A stretch of 64,000 bases of DNA from Evansella clarkii (GCF_002019695.1 NZ_MTIV01000022.1:62001-126000); one strand, 5' to 3'. Numbered from the stretch's first letter, positions 33,900-42,449 are shown. The notes: generated from the letters alone by a model not told the origin. Numbers and translations are program-made.

Positions 33900-33919
33900 T
33901 ACTGGAAGGGGAACGAACG

Positions 33920-34378
33920 ATGAACATTGGAAGCGGAGCCGGCTACCCGGCAGCATCACTCAGCAACTTCACCCCTCATCCCTTTGTGATTGACGGGGTG
34001 GAATGCACTTCCATGGAAGGATTCCTGCAGTCATTGAAGTTCAGCAATCCCGACATGCAGCTGGAAGTGTGTAAACTCTTTGGCGGCCACGCCAAGAAAA
34101 AAGGATCGCGTAAGAACAAACACTGGAAGCGGACGCAGACCCTCTACTGGCGCGGAAAACCCATCCCTCGTAAAAGTCCGGAATACCAGGCACTGCTTGA
34201 CAGGGCGTTTGACGCTTTAGCCGAAAACGAAGGATTCCAGCGTGCCCTGCTCGCCACTGGAGATGCCACCCTGACCCACTCGATGGGCAGAAACAAAGAA
34301 AGCGACACCGTCTTAACGACCCGGGAGTTCTGCCATCGCCTGACCGTCATCCGGGACAGGCTGCGCGCCGGAAAGTAA
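33920..34378 (+). CDS. NADAR-like protein
   Basis: 152 aa. The pattern LSNFTPHPFVIDGVEC then SMEGFLQSLKFSNPDMQ matches NADAR proteins (LSNF...F..DG......E...Q..K), with Glu33 as the likely catalytic residue. The rest (RALLATGDATLTHSMGR, TVLTTREFCHRL) fits a phage-type branch. Relatives remove ADP-ribose from nucleobases or process NAD-derived products and counter ADP-ribosylating toxins or defences. Cotranscribed with RNase HI 30 nt downstream. Confidence 0.75.
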   Translation: MNIGSGAGYPAASLSNFTPHPFVIDGVECTSMEGFLQSLKFSNPDMQLEVCKLFGGHAKKKGSRKNKHWKRTQTLYWRGKPIPRKSPEYQALLDRAFDALAENEGFQRALLATGDATLTHSMGRNKESDTVLTTREFCHRLTVIRDRLRAGK

Positions 34379-34408
34379 AAACAATAACCTGAAAGAGAGC
34401 TGATAGTC

Positions 34409-35038
34409 ATGGCGAAAACAAAATATTATACGGTACGAAAAGGTCGTAATCCCGGTGTGTATTCTTCCTGGGCGGAGTGCGAATCGCAAGTCAAAGGATT
34501 TCCCGGTGCGGAGTTCAAGAGCTTTGCGAGTAAATGGGCAGCGGAAGACGCGCTGATCCACGGCTGGGGTGACAGTGCAACACCTAAAAGAACAAACAAG
34601 TCACAGAAAAAGGATCTGGGAGAAGTTCCCGATTATATTAAAGAAAGCATCTCTGTCGATGCTGCCTGCAGCGGTAATCCTGGAGAAATGGAGTACCAGG
34701 CAATCGATACCGCCACCGGCGAGACGATCTTTACTTCTGAGATTTATCCCATCGGAACAAACAATCTGGGTGAATTCCTCGCCGTCGTGGACGCCCTGAA
34801 ATACCTGCACGAAGAAGGGTCTGATATGCCGATCTACACGGACTCGGTCAGTGCCATCGCCTGGGTGAGAAACCGGCGCGTGAAGACGAATCTATACCGA
34901 AATGCCAAATCCGAGTCGTTATTTCAAGCAATCGATGACGCGATCGAGTGGCTGTACGATCATACGTATGCCAACCCGATCCTCAAGTGGGACACGCAGG
35001 CGTGGGGCGAATCAAAAGCCGACTTCGGACGGAAATAA
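34409..35038 (+). CDS. rnhA: Ribonuclease HI with viroplasmin-like N-terminal domain
   Basis: 209 aa. Residues 5-50 are the RNA/DNA-hybrid binding domain (KYYTVRKGRNPGVYSSW). The RNase H fold begins near 80, with Asp84 (SVDAACSGNPG), Glu122 (NNLGEFLAVVDAL), Asp145 (IYTDSVSAIAW) and Asp205 (ESKADFGRK), which complete the DEDD metal site. It cleaves RNA in RNA-DNA hybrids and may remove primers or R-loops at the plasmid origin. GAGAG site. Confidence 0.95.
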   Translation: MAKTKYYTVRKGRNPGVYSSWAECESQVKGFPGAEFKSFASKWAAEDALIHGWGDSATPKRTNKSQKKDLGEVPDYIKESISVDAACSGNPGEMEYQAIDTATGETIFTSEIYPIGTNNLGEFLAVVDALKYLHEEGSDMPIYTDSVSAIAWVRNRRVKTNLYRNAKSESLFQAIDDAIEWLYDHTYANPILKWDTQAWGESKADFGRK

Positions 35039-35222
35039 GCCTTAATTGATGATGGACCGGTAAGCAAAATGTACCGGTCTATAAGGGTAGGGATTTCCCC
35101 ACCCTTTATTTTTTTCCGTCAACTATAATAAAGGTATAAAAATTTTATTTTTCTCAAAAGTGATACATTTATTGGCCAGTGTTCGTCTAATTAATTATTA
35201 AGGGAACAATTGGAGGAGAGGA

Positions 35223-35747
35223 ATGGGGACTCACATAATCTCAGAATGGTTTACAAAGTACAGCGATAATGTTTACCAGTATCTTATTTATCGTGTTGGT
35301 TACAAGGATGCGGAAGATTTAGCCCAGGAAGTATTTATACGCGCTTTAAAAGGTATCGATTCTTTTCAAGGTAATTCTCAACCCAAAACTTGGTTAATAC
35401 GTATTGCCCAAAACGTAGCGGTTGATTATTTTAGACAGCAGAAAAGGAAACATTGGAAATCGTATCTTTCTTTGGATAAAGTGAGTGAACCTTGTACGGA
35501 TGAAACACCGGATTTTCTTCTTGGAATGAAAGAAGATAACTTAATTCTTTATAAGGCCATTCAGTCTCTTAAACCTAGCTATAAGGATGTTCTTATACTG
35601 AGAGGAATACAGGAATTAAGTAGCAAGGAAACAGCTGAATGCCTAAACTGGAATGAAAATAAAGTGCGGATCACATACTTTCGTGCTAAAACAGCTTTAA
35701 AAAAGAAGTTAGATGGGGGTACGTTACATGAGCAAGAACAATTTTAA
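35223..35747 (+). CDS. ECF sigma factor
   Basis: 174 aa. Region 2: YQYLIYRVGYKDAEDLAQEV and FIRALKGIDSFQ. Region 4: LKPSYKDVLILRGIQELSSK and ETAECLNWNENKVRITYFRA. Overlaps the anti-sigma gene by 20 nt. SigV/SigW-like factors respond to envelope stress. The secreted 254-aa protein just downstream is a candidate target. GGAGGAGAGG site. Confidence 0.93.
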   Translation: MGTHIISEWFTKYSDNVYQYLIYRVGYKDAEDLAQEVFIRALKGIDSFQGNSQPKTWLIRIAQNVAVDYFRQQKRKHWKSYLSLDKVSEPCTDETPDFLLGMKEDNLILYKAIQSLKPSYKDVLILRGIQELSSKETAECLNWNENKVRITYFRAKTALKKKLDGGTLHEQEQF

Positions 35748-36357
35748 AGATATAGATGAAAAATTACATTCGCTACCTCGTCCAACTCTTCCTCCAGAGA
35801 AGAAACAAGAAATATTACAAAAAATAAATCAAGTTGAACGGGATAAACAGGACAACAGTTTTAACTTTAAGAAAAGTATTATGGGGAGCGTGGCAGGAGT
35901 TGGAGCTATAGCCGCATTAATAGCTTTCTTATTCCTGATAGGAACAGTTGAGACTGAGCCAAGGCAAGGATCAGAAGAAGGACAACATGACACGCACCAG
36001 TATATATTTGAAGGGGAAGGCAAAAATTGGACCGCTCTTTTTAAAGTTGTTATCGAAGAAAAGGTGGATCTGGAAGGAAAACACTTTGTAGAAAGTGAAG
36101 AGTATTTCGAGCTTACCTACAAACGTTCTATAGATGAGTTATCAGAAATAGAGGAATTAGAGTTTTCTTTTGAAACAAGAACCGGCGGAGGTTCAAGGAA
36201 ATATAATTTTCCAGAAGACTCCCCTCCACACCGAGGGGTATTCACCTGGGAAGGGGAATCAACCGGTGGGCTTATGGTTTCAGAAAATGAAATAATTGAA
36301 GTTAATGTAATGTGGGCTGATAAAGAAGATGTTTTTACTATAGAGGCAAATCAATAG
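35728..36357 (+). CDS. Anti-sigma factor, single-pass membrane protein
   Basis: 209 aa from the ATG at 35728, inside the sigma gene. N-terminal cytoplasmic part of about 50 aa, one membrane helix (SVAGVGAIAALIAFLFLIG, about 55-75), then an extracellular domain of 130 aa that resembles the lipoprotein at 551-952. No zinc HxxxCxxC motif, so it is not a ZAS-type anti-sigma. It should hold the sigma factor at the membrane until an outside signal. Confidence 0.75.
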   Translation: MSKNNFKDIDEKLHSLPRPTLPPEKKQEILQKINQVERDKQDNSFNFKKSIMGSVAGVGAIAALIAFLFLIGTVETEPRQGSEEGQHDTHQYIFEGEGKNWTALFKVVIEEKVDLEGKHFVESEEYFELTYKRSIDELSEIEELEFSFETRTGGGSRKYNFPEDSPPHRGVFTWEGESTGGLMVSENEIIEVNVMWADKEDVFTIEANQ

Positions 36358-36622
36358 GAAAAATAAAAGAGGCGGGTCATCTCGCCTCTTTTATCTATGG
36401 AAATATTAATATGTTAATCATATGTTATAAAAAGAGTTGTAAAGGAAAGGAATTGGGGGTTGGTAGACAATCATAGCCAAATTTGTCAGTTTATACAACT
36501 TTCTGAAAAATCAGATATTTATTTATAATATAAGAGTATAACACTCAGGGAGGGACGGTGTATGAGGCACCTCTTGTTTTAGAGGGATGAGTAGATTACT
36601 AAAAAAGTAGGAGGGTATATTT

Positions 36623-37387
36623 ATGGGGAAGAGATTTTTTCTAGTTGTTACTGCGCTGTTGCTTAGTGTTTTATTATTGGGATTTAGTAAAGGTGAAGAA
36701 TCTTCAGACATAGATATTTTCAATTACAATCCAACTGAAAGTGAACGTGAGAGCATTATTCAGGAATTAGAAGGAATGCTTGAAGATGTAGAACAACTAG
36801 ATAGTAAAGAAATACCTTTTGAACTTGAATTAAATGTAACTAACGAAGGGGAAAAAGGGGTCCCCGATTTTGTTAATCTCCCTACCCAAGCCGCTACTAA
36901 AGAGATCGGAACTGCCGTAGATGAGGATGGGGACGAAGTAACACTTTATGCGTCTATATTATCTGGATCATTGACATCCAGTTCTACCGGTAGTGACTAT
37001 CGGGATTATGGACATAGGATTACACAAAATCATTATTTGGAATGGTATAGAAAACATAGCAATAACCAATGGTATCAAAGGTTACACTATCAACGTGGAA
37101 ACTGGAATAGAACAACTAGCGCCTTTACAGTACGCAACGTCGAATTTTACCATGGTCAGCAAGGTAGAACGGAAACGGGGAGTTTCTACACTTGTACGAG
37201 AGACTACTGGAACATATCTTCAATAAGCTTTTCTGGCAACAATTCACAGACTTATGCTCGATATTTACCGTGTAATACGTTCTCTGAGGAGAACGCCTCT
37301 AATAATGCTTCTCGTTTAACATCTGATATCTATTATAATGGTAGACTTGTTAGATCAGGCTTTAGAAACTTTGTAAGGCCATATTAA
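36623..37387 (+). CDS. Secreted protein, 254 aa
   Basis: Signal peptide (KRFFLVVTALLLSVLLLG). The mature protein has an acidic stretch (25-75) and a C-terminal region (120-254) rich in Tyr, Trp, Asn and Arg with two Cys (FYTCTRDY and LPCNTF), likely a disulfide-bonded beta domain. TAGGAGGG site. Not recognised. It follows the sigma/anti-sigma pair by 260 nt. Confidence 0.7.
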   Translation: MGKRFFLVVTALLLSVLLLGFSKGEESSDIDIFNYNPTESERESIIQELEGMLEDVEQLDSKEIPFELELNVTNEGEKGVPDFVNLPTQAATKEIGTAVDEDGDEVTLYASILSGSLTSSSTGSDYRDYGHRITQNHYLEWYRKHSNNQWYQRLHYQRGNWNRTTSAFTVRNVEFYHGQQGRTETGSFYTCTRDYWNISSISFSGNNSQTYARYLPCNTFSEENASNNASRLTSDIYYNGRLVRSGFRNFVRPY

Positions 37388-37417
37388 TTAATATAGTAAA
37401 GTCGAAGGTTTCACTAT

Positions 37418-37456
37418 TAGGCTGTTGAGAAAATTTTCTCAACAGCCTATTTTTTT
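37418..37456 (+). terminator. Intrinsic terminator
   Basis: TAGGCTGTTGAGAAAA pairs perfectly with TTTTCTCAACAGCCTA, then seven T. Confidence 0.9.
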
Positions 37457-37481
37457 ATAACCGTAGCAAAGAGCGAACCCC

Positions 37482-37498
37482 GGTGCGACAGGCGCACC
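37482..37498 (+). promoter_or_regulatory. Leader hairpin (family I)
   Basis: GGTGCG/CGCACC, tail AATAAACCAG, 61 nt before the start. Confidence 0.6.
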
Positions 37499-37559
37499 AA
37501 TAAACCAGATGAGTAAGACAGCCACAGGGTTCTTATTCTGAGCTTATGATGAGGAGCTG

Positions 37560-37835
37560 ATGAACGTGACTAAAACAAGTACAGAAATCGTAAATAAGGC
37601 GGGAACAAAGAAAGTGGTGCAGATGTGGGAAGTCGGAGACACCCTGGTTAATATCAACCGAAAAGACGTGGCCGACGCACAGGCTGAAGCTATACAAGAA
37701 CAGACCGGTGTTCTGCCTAATGTCCAACCGAAGTGGGTTGTCATGTACAATCAGCCCGTCGGAATCTATCATGCGAAAGAACGCATCGCACTTGGCGTTC
37801 ACACTTCAAGAGAGACGGCCATGCGATTTATTTAA
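37560..37835 (+). CDS. Hypothetical protein, 91 aa
   Basis: Not recognised. Soluble; contains VVQMWEVGDTLVNINRKDVA and PKWVVMYNQPVGIYHAKER. GAGGAGC site. Single-gene cassette closed by a terminator. Confidence 0.65.
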   Translation: MNVTKTSTEIVNKAGTKKVVQMWEVGDTLVNINRKDVADAQAEAIQEQTGVLPNVQPKWVVMYNQPVGIYHAKERIALGVHTSRETAMRFI

Positions 37836-37860
37836 CTCGGGTGGGCTGAAATCCCACATA

Positions 37861-37893
37861 GACCGGTGCGTTTTTAACGTAGCGGTCTTTTTT
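37861..37893 (+). terminator. Intrinsic terminator
   Basis: GACCG/CGGTC with an inner CGTT/AACG stem, then eight T. Confidence 0.85.
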
Positions 37894-38015
37894 TTGATAA
37901 AATCACCGGGCGTTGCGCCAGCGGTCGTTTGTCGTTTGTCGTTTATAGCCCTATTCTGCAGGATTTTTTGTTATCATCAAATTGGATGAATAAAACCATC
38001 GCAAAGGGGGAAAAT

Positions 38016-38058
38016 GTCATATATGGCGTTAATATATTAACAATTTGCGTCATATATG
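38016..38058. promoter_or_regulatory. Operator of the toxin-antitoxin operon
   Basis: Direct repeats GTCATATATG at 38016-38025 and 38049-38058 flank a perfect 14-bp palindrome GTTAATATATTAAC at 38028-38041, ending 9 bp before the toxin start. A good site for autorepression by the antitoxin. Confidence 0.65.
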
Positions 38059-38067
38059 ATATATTGT

Positions 38068-38550
38068 ATGGAGAAGATCGCACACGTTGTTTCGATTAAA
38101 GACTCATACGGAAACGAACAAGTGGAGCAATTCCGGACGGATTTGATCTCCGAGGCGAAGTATAACGAAAAAGGCCTCATCAAGTTAAAGTTTTTCCTAC
38201 GAGCGCTCAATTATACACAAAATATCGGTAAGAACCAGTTGCATTTGCATGAGACGACGCTCAGCATTACGTCTCAAGGGACAGAATACGAAAAAACATT
38301 CACGTTATTCAAAGCCTTACGCAAACAACCGATTTACGAATTACGTCTTAATTTTCCGGAATACGGCTCATGGATTCGTGCCACGTTTTTCCCGACGTAC
38401 TATGAAGGACAGCTTTACTACTGCTTCGTCAAAGCCTTTACCAAAACGAAGAAACCGGAGTATGACCCTACGGATACCATGATCGACGAAACATATAGGG
38501 TCTACCAGCAGGTCCGCAGCAATCCCGAGGCGTACCTGAGCGAATCATAA
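38068..38550 (+). CDS. HigB/RelE-like toxin
   Basis: 160 aa. The C-terminal two thirds follows the Gp49/HigB pattern: FLRALNYTQNIGKNQLHLHE, PIYELRLNFPEYGSWIRATF, then YYCFVKAFTKTKK, i.e. the ELR strand, the R in WIRA and the F.KK.-type ending. Such toxins cut mRNA on the ribosome. The toxin-first gene order is usual for higBA. The start is the ATG at 38068; no strong ribosome site precedes it. Confidence 0.7.
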   Translation: MEKIAHVVSIKDSYGNEQVEQFRTDLISEAKYNEKGLIKLKFFLRALNYTQNIGKNQLHLHETTLSITSQGTEYEKTFTLFKALRKQPIYELRLNFPEYGSWIRATFFPTYYEGQLYYCFVKAFTKTKKPEYDPTDTMIDETYRVYQQVRSNPEAYLSES

Positions 38551-38563
38551 AGGAGATGATAAC

Positions 38564-38893
38564 ATGAAAGACCTCACTCGAATCGACGACATCGTCCAGG
38601 AGATTCCCGAGACAGAATCCTTCTTTTACGGCATCGGTGCCACATTCGGAAAAATCATCTTTTCGTACCGGATGAAGCGGAACCTCACCCAAAAACAACT
38701 GGCCGCTCGCGCCGGCATAGGGATCAAGACCATTCACCGTGCCGAAGGGGGTTCAGACAATCTGGGCGTCCAGACGTATGAAAAAATCTTTCGTGCGCTC
38801 GATATCCAGCCCCGCGATTACGCCCAGTTGTTCCGAGAGGCGTTCGAGCATGATGCGAAACCGAACAAAAGAGAGCTGGAGCGTCAGAGGTGA
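38564..38893 (+). CDS. XRE-family antitoxin (HigA-like)
   Basis: 109 aa. HTH_3 domain about 35-90 (RMKRNLTQKQLAARAGIGIK then TIHRAEGG). AAGGAGATG site, 13 nt after the toxin gene. It should bind and neutralise the toxin and repress the operon at the operator above. The C-terminus is charged and likely flexible. Confidence 0.8.
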   Translation: MKDLTRIDDIVQEIPETESFFYGIGATFGKIIFSYRMKRNLTQKQLAARAGIGIKTIHRAEGGSDNLGVQTYEKIFRALDIQPRDYAQLFREAFEHDAKPNKRELERQR

Positions 38894-38922
38894 CGCTTCC
38901 TTCCTTAACCTGGACTCGAACG

Positions 38923-38955
38923 GACCCATGCGTTTTTCGCATGGGTCTTTTTTTT
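38923..38955 (+). terminator. Intrinsic terminator
   Basis: GACCCATGCG/CGCATGGGTC, then eight T. Confidence 0.9.
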
Positions 38956-38971
38956 GTTGTAACCAACGGAA

Positions 38972-38987
38972 GTTGCGCCAGCGCAAC
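38972..38987 (+). promoter_or_regulatory. Leader hairpin (family I)
   Basis: GTTGCG/CGCAAC, CCAG loop, tail CAATGAAACACC, 38 nt before the start. Confidence 0.65.
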
Positions 38988-39025
38988 CAATGAAACACCT
39001 GAAAAATATAAAAGGGGTGACACAA

Positions 39026-39469
39026 ATGAACGTCGTCGATTTGAGTTATAAACTGAAGCGAGTGCTATGGTCAAACGACGCCCTATCTCTCCTTCCTGGA
39101 TGCGGATGGAACGACGGAGGGTGCCGCTCCCTGATGCGAGCGTTCCGGATCTGGCTTGGCCCAGATAACGTCCGCACGTATCAGATCGTCAAAAAGCCGG
39201 AACAGCTTCATTCAGAACATGTTTTTATCCGGATCGGTGACCGGTTTCTGGATGGAGATGGCGTCTCGGGGTCTTATCAAATGGAATACCGGTGGCGATT
39301 CGAGGAAAGACTCCCGGTCGTTATCATTCGAGAATTTGATCCTGAAACAGAGCCGGATCATGTGAACGGGGAAAAACCGTTTTACATCGGGGATAGTCAC
39401 ATCAATCAATTAGTCAAACTACTGGATCATCATTTTAATAAAGAAGAAATTCTTGAATGCTTACTATGA
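39026..39469 (+). CDS. Hypothetical protein, possible papain/transglutaminase-like fold
   Basis: 147 aa from the ATG after AAAAGGGGTG. It shows LPGCGWNDGGCRSLMRAF, SEHVFIRIGDRFLDGDG, a Cys...His...Asp order with a helix after the cysteine. That spacing recalls papain-like or transglutaminase-like enzymes, but no family was recognised. First gene of a long small-gene run (39.0-41.8 kb). Confidence 0.6.
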   Translation: MNVVDLSYKLKRVLWSNDALSLLPGCGWNDGGCRSLMRAFRIWLGPDNVRTYQIVKKPEQLHSEHVFIRIGDRFLDGDGVSGSYQMEYRWRFEERLPVVIIREFDPETEPDHVNGEKPFYIGDSHINQLVKLLDHHFNKEEILECLL

Positions 39470-39485
39470 CAAAGGAGAGATCGCG

Positions 39486-39710
39486 ATGAATTTCGAACTG
39501 CAATTTTATCAAGGCATCCCGCTGCGCTTAATTAAGCGTAATTACAAAAAGACAAAAGCCAAGCGATTTTTAATCAACGATACGAGCCAGAATGTGTGGA
39601 TACCGAACAAACACCTCACCCATGACGGGACGATCAAGCCTGGTGAAAATCTGGATTATATCTTTAGAAAAGCAAAACGGCAGCTGGAGCTTGCCGGGGT
39701 AAAGTGGTAA
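39486..39710 (+). CDS. Hypothetical protein, 74 aa
   Basis: Basic (pI high) with RLIKRNYKKTKAKRFLINDT and a predicted nucleic-acid-like surface. AAAGGAGAG site. Not recognised. Confidence 0.65.
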   Translation: MNFELQFYQGIPLRLIKRNYKKTKAKRFLINDTSQNVWIPNKHLTHDGTIKPGENLDYIFRKAKRQLELAGVKW

Positions 39711-39751
39711 CCCAGCCATAAACAGCATACAAAATAAAGGAGTTGATAAAG

Positions 39752-40477
39752 GTGGAAGAAAAAAACATTTCACTCACTGAAGATCAAAAAGAGGTCTTAT
39801 TAAAAGCATTGAAAGATATTCACTTCGCTAATAGTCAGTTACATAAAATGGTGAAGAAAGATGTCTTAACAGAAGAAATGTCTAAAACCCTCCCATCGCT
39901 GATTGAGAGTTATTTTAGCGAGGCTGCCGCAGTGCTAAATTATGAATCTCATTTACTGAAAGAAAAAGAAAAACGATACGAGGAGATCAGAAATGCCAAT
40001 CAAAAAATTAGGGAGTTAGAGGCTAAGCTAGGGTCCGATCGACCGGTTGACGGATTAAAGGAGCAACTCACATACCTGAAGGACACCGTATATAACTGGT
40101 GGGCTACAGAGGGTTTTTGCCATGTAAACAATGAAAAATTCACAGCTTATGGAAGTTTGCGATTAGAATTCTGCTTCATGCTGGAGAGTTTCAAAATGCT
40201 CAGCAAAACACCTGTCACTGATAAAAAGGATCAAGCAGAACATATTCAGCACCTAAGAAATCTTGGCTTTGAATTCGCTGATTTTGAAAAATCACGAAGT
40301 GAGAAACTTGATTTGATCGACAATCAAAACAATCGCACGTTACTTACAGGAATGCTTAAAGAAAGATTCCCTTCTATAGAAATTCATAAGTGGGATAACA
40401 ACTGCAGTTTTTCTGATCCGGATATTTTCGTTATCCGACATGTCGATGCAACTATTTATGATCTGGCGGACATTTAG
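39752..40477 (+). CDS. Hypothetical coiled-coil protein, 241 aa
   Basis: GTG start at 39752, 8 nt after AAAGGAG. Residues 60-110 form a coiled coil (LKEKEKRYEEIRNANQKIRE). The C-terminal half is mixed alpha/beta and includes WWATEGFCHVNNEKFTAYGS. Less GC-rich than its neighbours. Not recognised. Confidence 0.65.
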   Translation: MEEKNISLTEDQKEVLLKALKDIHFANSQLHKMVKKDVLTEEMSKTLPSLIESYFSEAAAVLNYESHLLKEKEKRYEEIRNANQKIRELEAKLGSDRPVDGLKEQLTYLKDTVYNWWATEGFCHVNNEKFTAYGSLRLEFCFMLESFKMLSKTPVTDKKDQAEHIQHLRNLGFEFADFEKSRSEKLDLIDNQNNRTLLTGMLKERFPSIEIHKWDNNCSFSDPDIFVIRHVDATIYDLADI

Positions 40478-40520
40478 ACGATTGCAAAGTAGTAAACCAA
40501 TTAAAGGAGGAGTCCTAACC

Positions 40521-40703
40521 ATGAGAAAATTTCGTTTTGATATATCATTCAAAAATAACGATTCGAAAAAAGTAGAATCGGAATCGAATAGCATGATAAC
40601 GGCGATGTCTGCCGCTCTAAATACCTTGAATGACGACGAGAAGGAAACGATTATGAATATCAGCGTCACGTGCTTGCCCAGAGTCCTTATAATTGGAAAA
40701 TAA
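40521..40703 (+). CDS. Hypothetical protein, 60 aa
   Basis: ATG after AAAGGAGGAG. Contains RFDISFKNNDSKKVESESNS; small and soluble. Not recognised. Confidence 0.6.
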   Translation: MRKFRFDISFKNNDSKKVESESNSMITAMSAALNTLNDDEKETIMNISVTCLPRVLIIGK

Positions 40704-40746
40704 TGTCAAAAATTTAATAATATAATACATATAGGAGGAATGTCAA

Positions 40747-41031
40747 ATGAAATTTGAAATCAGAGACGAAAAAGGCGAAGTGTATAACCAGGTCGAGAAT
40801 CCCGCCGCGGTATTCGATCTGGAATCCGGCACGCTTCAAAAGATCGGGGAAGCGGACAAGATGCAGGAGACATTTAACTTCATGAATGACACATACAGGA
40901 CGGCCGGGTTCCATGAGATGGCAGACGACCTGCGCTACATGGAACTGCCGAAAGATCAAAAAGAGATCGACAAGGTCTTCCAGAATACCGGTTATATTAA
41001 ACGGCTGTACGAGCGGGTCACAGTATCATGA
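40747..41031 (+). CDS. Hypothetical protein, 94 aa
   Basis: ATG after TAGGAGGAATG. Acidic and soluble. The stop codon overlaps the next start (ATGA), so it is translated together with the membrane protein downstream. Not recognised. Confidence 0.65.
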   Translation: MKFEIRDEKGEVYNQVENPAAVFDLESGTLQKIGEADKMQETFNFMNDTYRTAGFHEMADDLRYMELPKDQKEIDKVFQNTGYIKRLYERVTVS

Positions 41032-41297
41032 CCCTGCTCCCGGTATCTCTTTTTTATCTGGTCGTTGGCAGCGCGGTGTTCATCCGGAGAAGAATCGGCG
41101 CTGAACAAAAAGACGCGGATTATATCTCGCTGGTATTGTTCTATACCGGCGTAAGTTTGTTTTTTATGGGGATCTTCGAATGGTTCTACCCTTCGGTCTT
41201 CTGGGGCATCCCGCTGGTAATAAGTTTGATCGTCATGGCGAATCTAATTTTAAAACGGGCAGCGAGTGTTTTGAATAGCAAAACCAAACAAGAATGA
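41028..41297 (+). CDS. Small membrane protein, 89 aa
   Basis: Three hydrophobic segments (about 3-17, 35-52 and 56-76) with basic linkers. Coupled to the soluble protein before it. Not recognised. Confidence 0.65.
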   Translation: MTLLPVSLFYLVVGSAVFIRRRIGAEQKDADYISLVLFYTGVSLFFMGIFEWFYPSVFWGIPLVISLIVMANLILKRAASVLNSKTKQE

Positions 41298-41361
41298 GTT
41301 GCTATACCTCGCTCCATATGATTTGATTAGAGGGTAGAATTAACAAAAGGGGTGACCGATC

Positions 41362-41640
41362 GTGAAGAAAGAAAAGGAACTGGAGTTATTATGGGATCTT
41401 TACGACTCGTTAGTGAAGAAACGACTGGAATTAGAAAAATTAATGGAGAAGACCTTTCAGATTGAATTGAAAGAATACTTATATCGTGAGATCACAACGA
41501 TTGAACGGTTAATCTGCAGCCGTTACGGAATAGATGATGAGGATGTGGAGAACGAGTTAATAAACGGCCCGTTCTACAATTATTTCTCGGGCGAAATAAC
41601 AAAAGAAGAACTTATTATAGAGATTGAAAAAAAGGGGTGA
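41362..41640 (+). CDS. Hypothetical helical protein, 92 aa
   Basis: GTG start after AAAGGGGTG. Helical N-terminal half (LELLWDLYDSLVKKRLELEK), acidic C-terminus. Followed 5 nt later by a zinc-ribbon peptide. Not recognised. Confidence 0.6.
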   Translation: MKKEKELELLWDLYDSLVKKRLELEKLMEKTFQIELKEYLYREITTIERLICSRYGIDDEDVENELINGPFYNYFSGEITKEELIIEIEKKG

Positions 41641-41645
41641 GTGAC

Positions 41646-41804
41646 ATGACTGCAATTAAAAAACGCCACCCTGGCATGGACACCGAGATGGGTTCCTGCT
41701 GCCAGTGTGAGAAAAGCGCCGTCGTCCGGAGTTACGGCGGAGAACCTGGCGATTACTGCTCCGACTGCCATATTGACATGTTGAATCGTATTAATGATAT
41801 TTAA
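41646..41804 (+). CDS. Zinc-ribbon peptide, 52 aa
   Basis: MTAIKKRHPGMDTEMGSCCQ start; two CxxC knuckles (CCQC near residue 18 and CSDC near 38) form one zinc site. AAAGGGGTGA site lies within the end of the previous gene. Terminator follows. Possibly a protein- or nucleic-acid-binding adaptor. Confidence 0.65.
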   Translation: MTAIKKRHPGMDTEMGSCCQCEKSAVVRSYGGEPGDYCSDCHIDMLNRINDI

Positions 41805-41821
41805 CTGACCTGTTTGACCGT

Positions 41822-41856
41822 ACCGATAATCTATCACAGATTATCGGTTTTTTTTT
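41822..41856 (+). terminator. Intrinsic terminator
   Basis: ACCGATAATCT/AGATTATCGGT, then nine T. Confidence 0.9.
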
Positions 41857-41885
41857 CGTCCAGCCCTCTTCTTTAAGACCGTGGT

Positions 41886-41901
41886 GTCGGCTAACGCCGA
41901 C
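41886..41901 (+). promoter_or_regulatory. Leader hairpin (family I)
   Basis: GTCGGC/GCCGAC, TAAC loop, tail CGATGAAACG, 47 nt before the start. Confidence 0.65.
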
Positions 41902-41948
41902 CGATGAAACGAGTGATACCACGATCTTAATACAGGAGGTGAACGACA

Positions 41949-42236
41949 ATGATCCTTTATTCTCTGCATGCTAAACAGCGCATGAACTTGCGCGTGATTT
42001 CAGAAACAGAAATCAAAAACGCACTGGAACATGGGCGTGTGATTAAGACACAAGAAGATGGACGCATCGTCGTTCATCACAACCGTGTACGAGTCGTCTT
42101 CGCGATTCATCAACAGCACGTCACCATTGTGACGGTTATGCCTGACAAGGCATTTGAAAAACATGTCAGGCACCTCGCTAAGAAAGAGAATCTTTCTATG
42201 AAACAAGCGACGAAAAAACTTAAAAATATCGCCTAA
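41949..42236 (+). CDS. DUF4258-type toxin of a toxin-antitoxin pair
   Basis: 95 aa. Pattern SLHAKQRMNLRVISETEIKN, ALEHGRVIKTQEDG, VTIVTVMP is that of DUF4258, a small RelE/MqsR-like fold. The gene is paired with a YgiT-type zinc-finger protein 23 nt downstream, a known toxin-antitoxin combination. It would act on RNA in the cytoplasm. ACAGGAGGTGA site. Confidence 0.7.
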   Translation: MILYSLHAKQRMNLRVISETEIKNALEHGRVIKTQEDGRIVVHHNRVRVVFAIHQQHVTIVTVMPDKAFEKHVRHLAKKENLSMKQATKKLKNIA

Positions 42237-42259
42237 TCCCCGAAAGGAAGTGTCTTATC

Positions 42260-42448
42260 ATGACATGCCATACATGCAACGCATTATTGAAGAAGGAACG
42301 GCAGACCTACACGTTGCCGACAAAAGACTCGATTGAGCGCCACACCGGTGATGTTTACATCTGCCCACGTTGCGGAGAAGTACACATACCATCCGATCAG
42401 ACGATTGATCTGACAAATATTAAACGGCAGCTGAAAGGAGATGAATAA
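42260..42448 (+). CDS. YgiT-type zinc-finger antitoxin
   Basis: 62 aa. CHTC (3-6) and CPRC (35-38) form the zinc site of the MqsA/YgiT N-terminal domain. No C-terminal HTH, so DNA binding and autoregulation are not expected from this protein alone. GAAAGGAAG site. Follows the DUF4258 gene. Confidence 0.75.
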   Translation: MTCHTCNALLKKERQTYTLPTKDSIERHTGDVYICPRCGEVHIPSDQTIDLTNIKRQLKGDE

Positions 42449-42449
42449 C

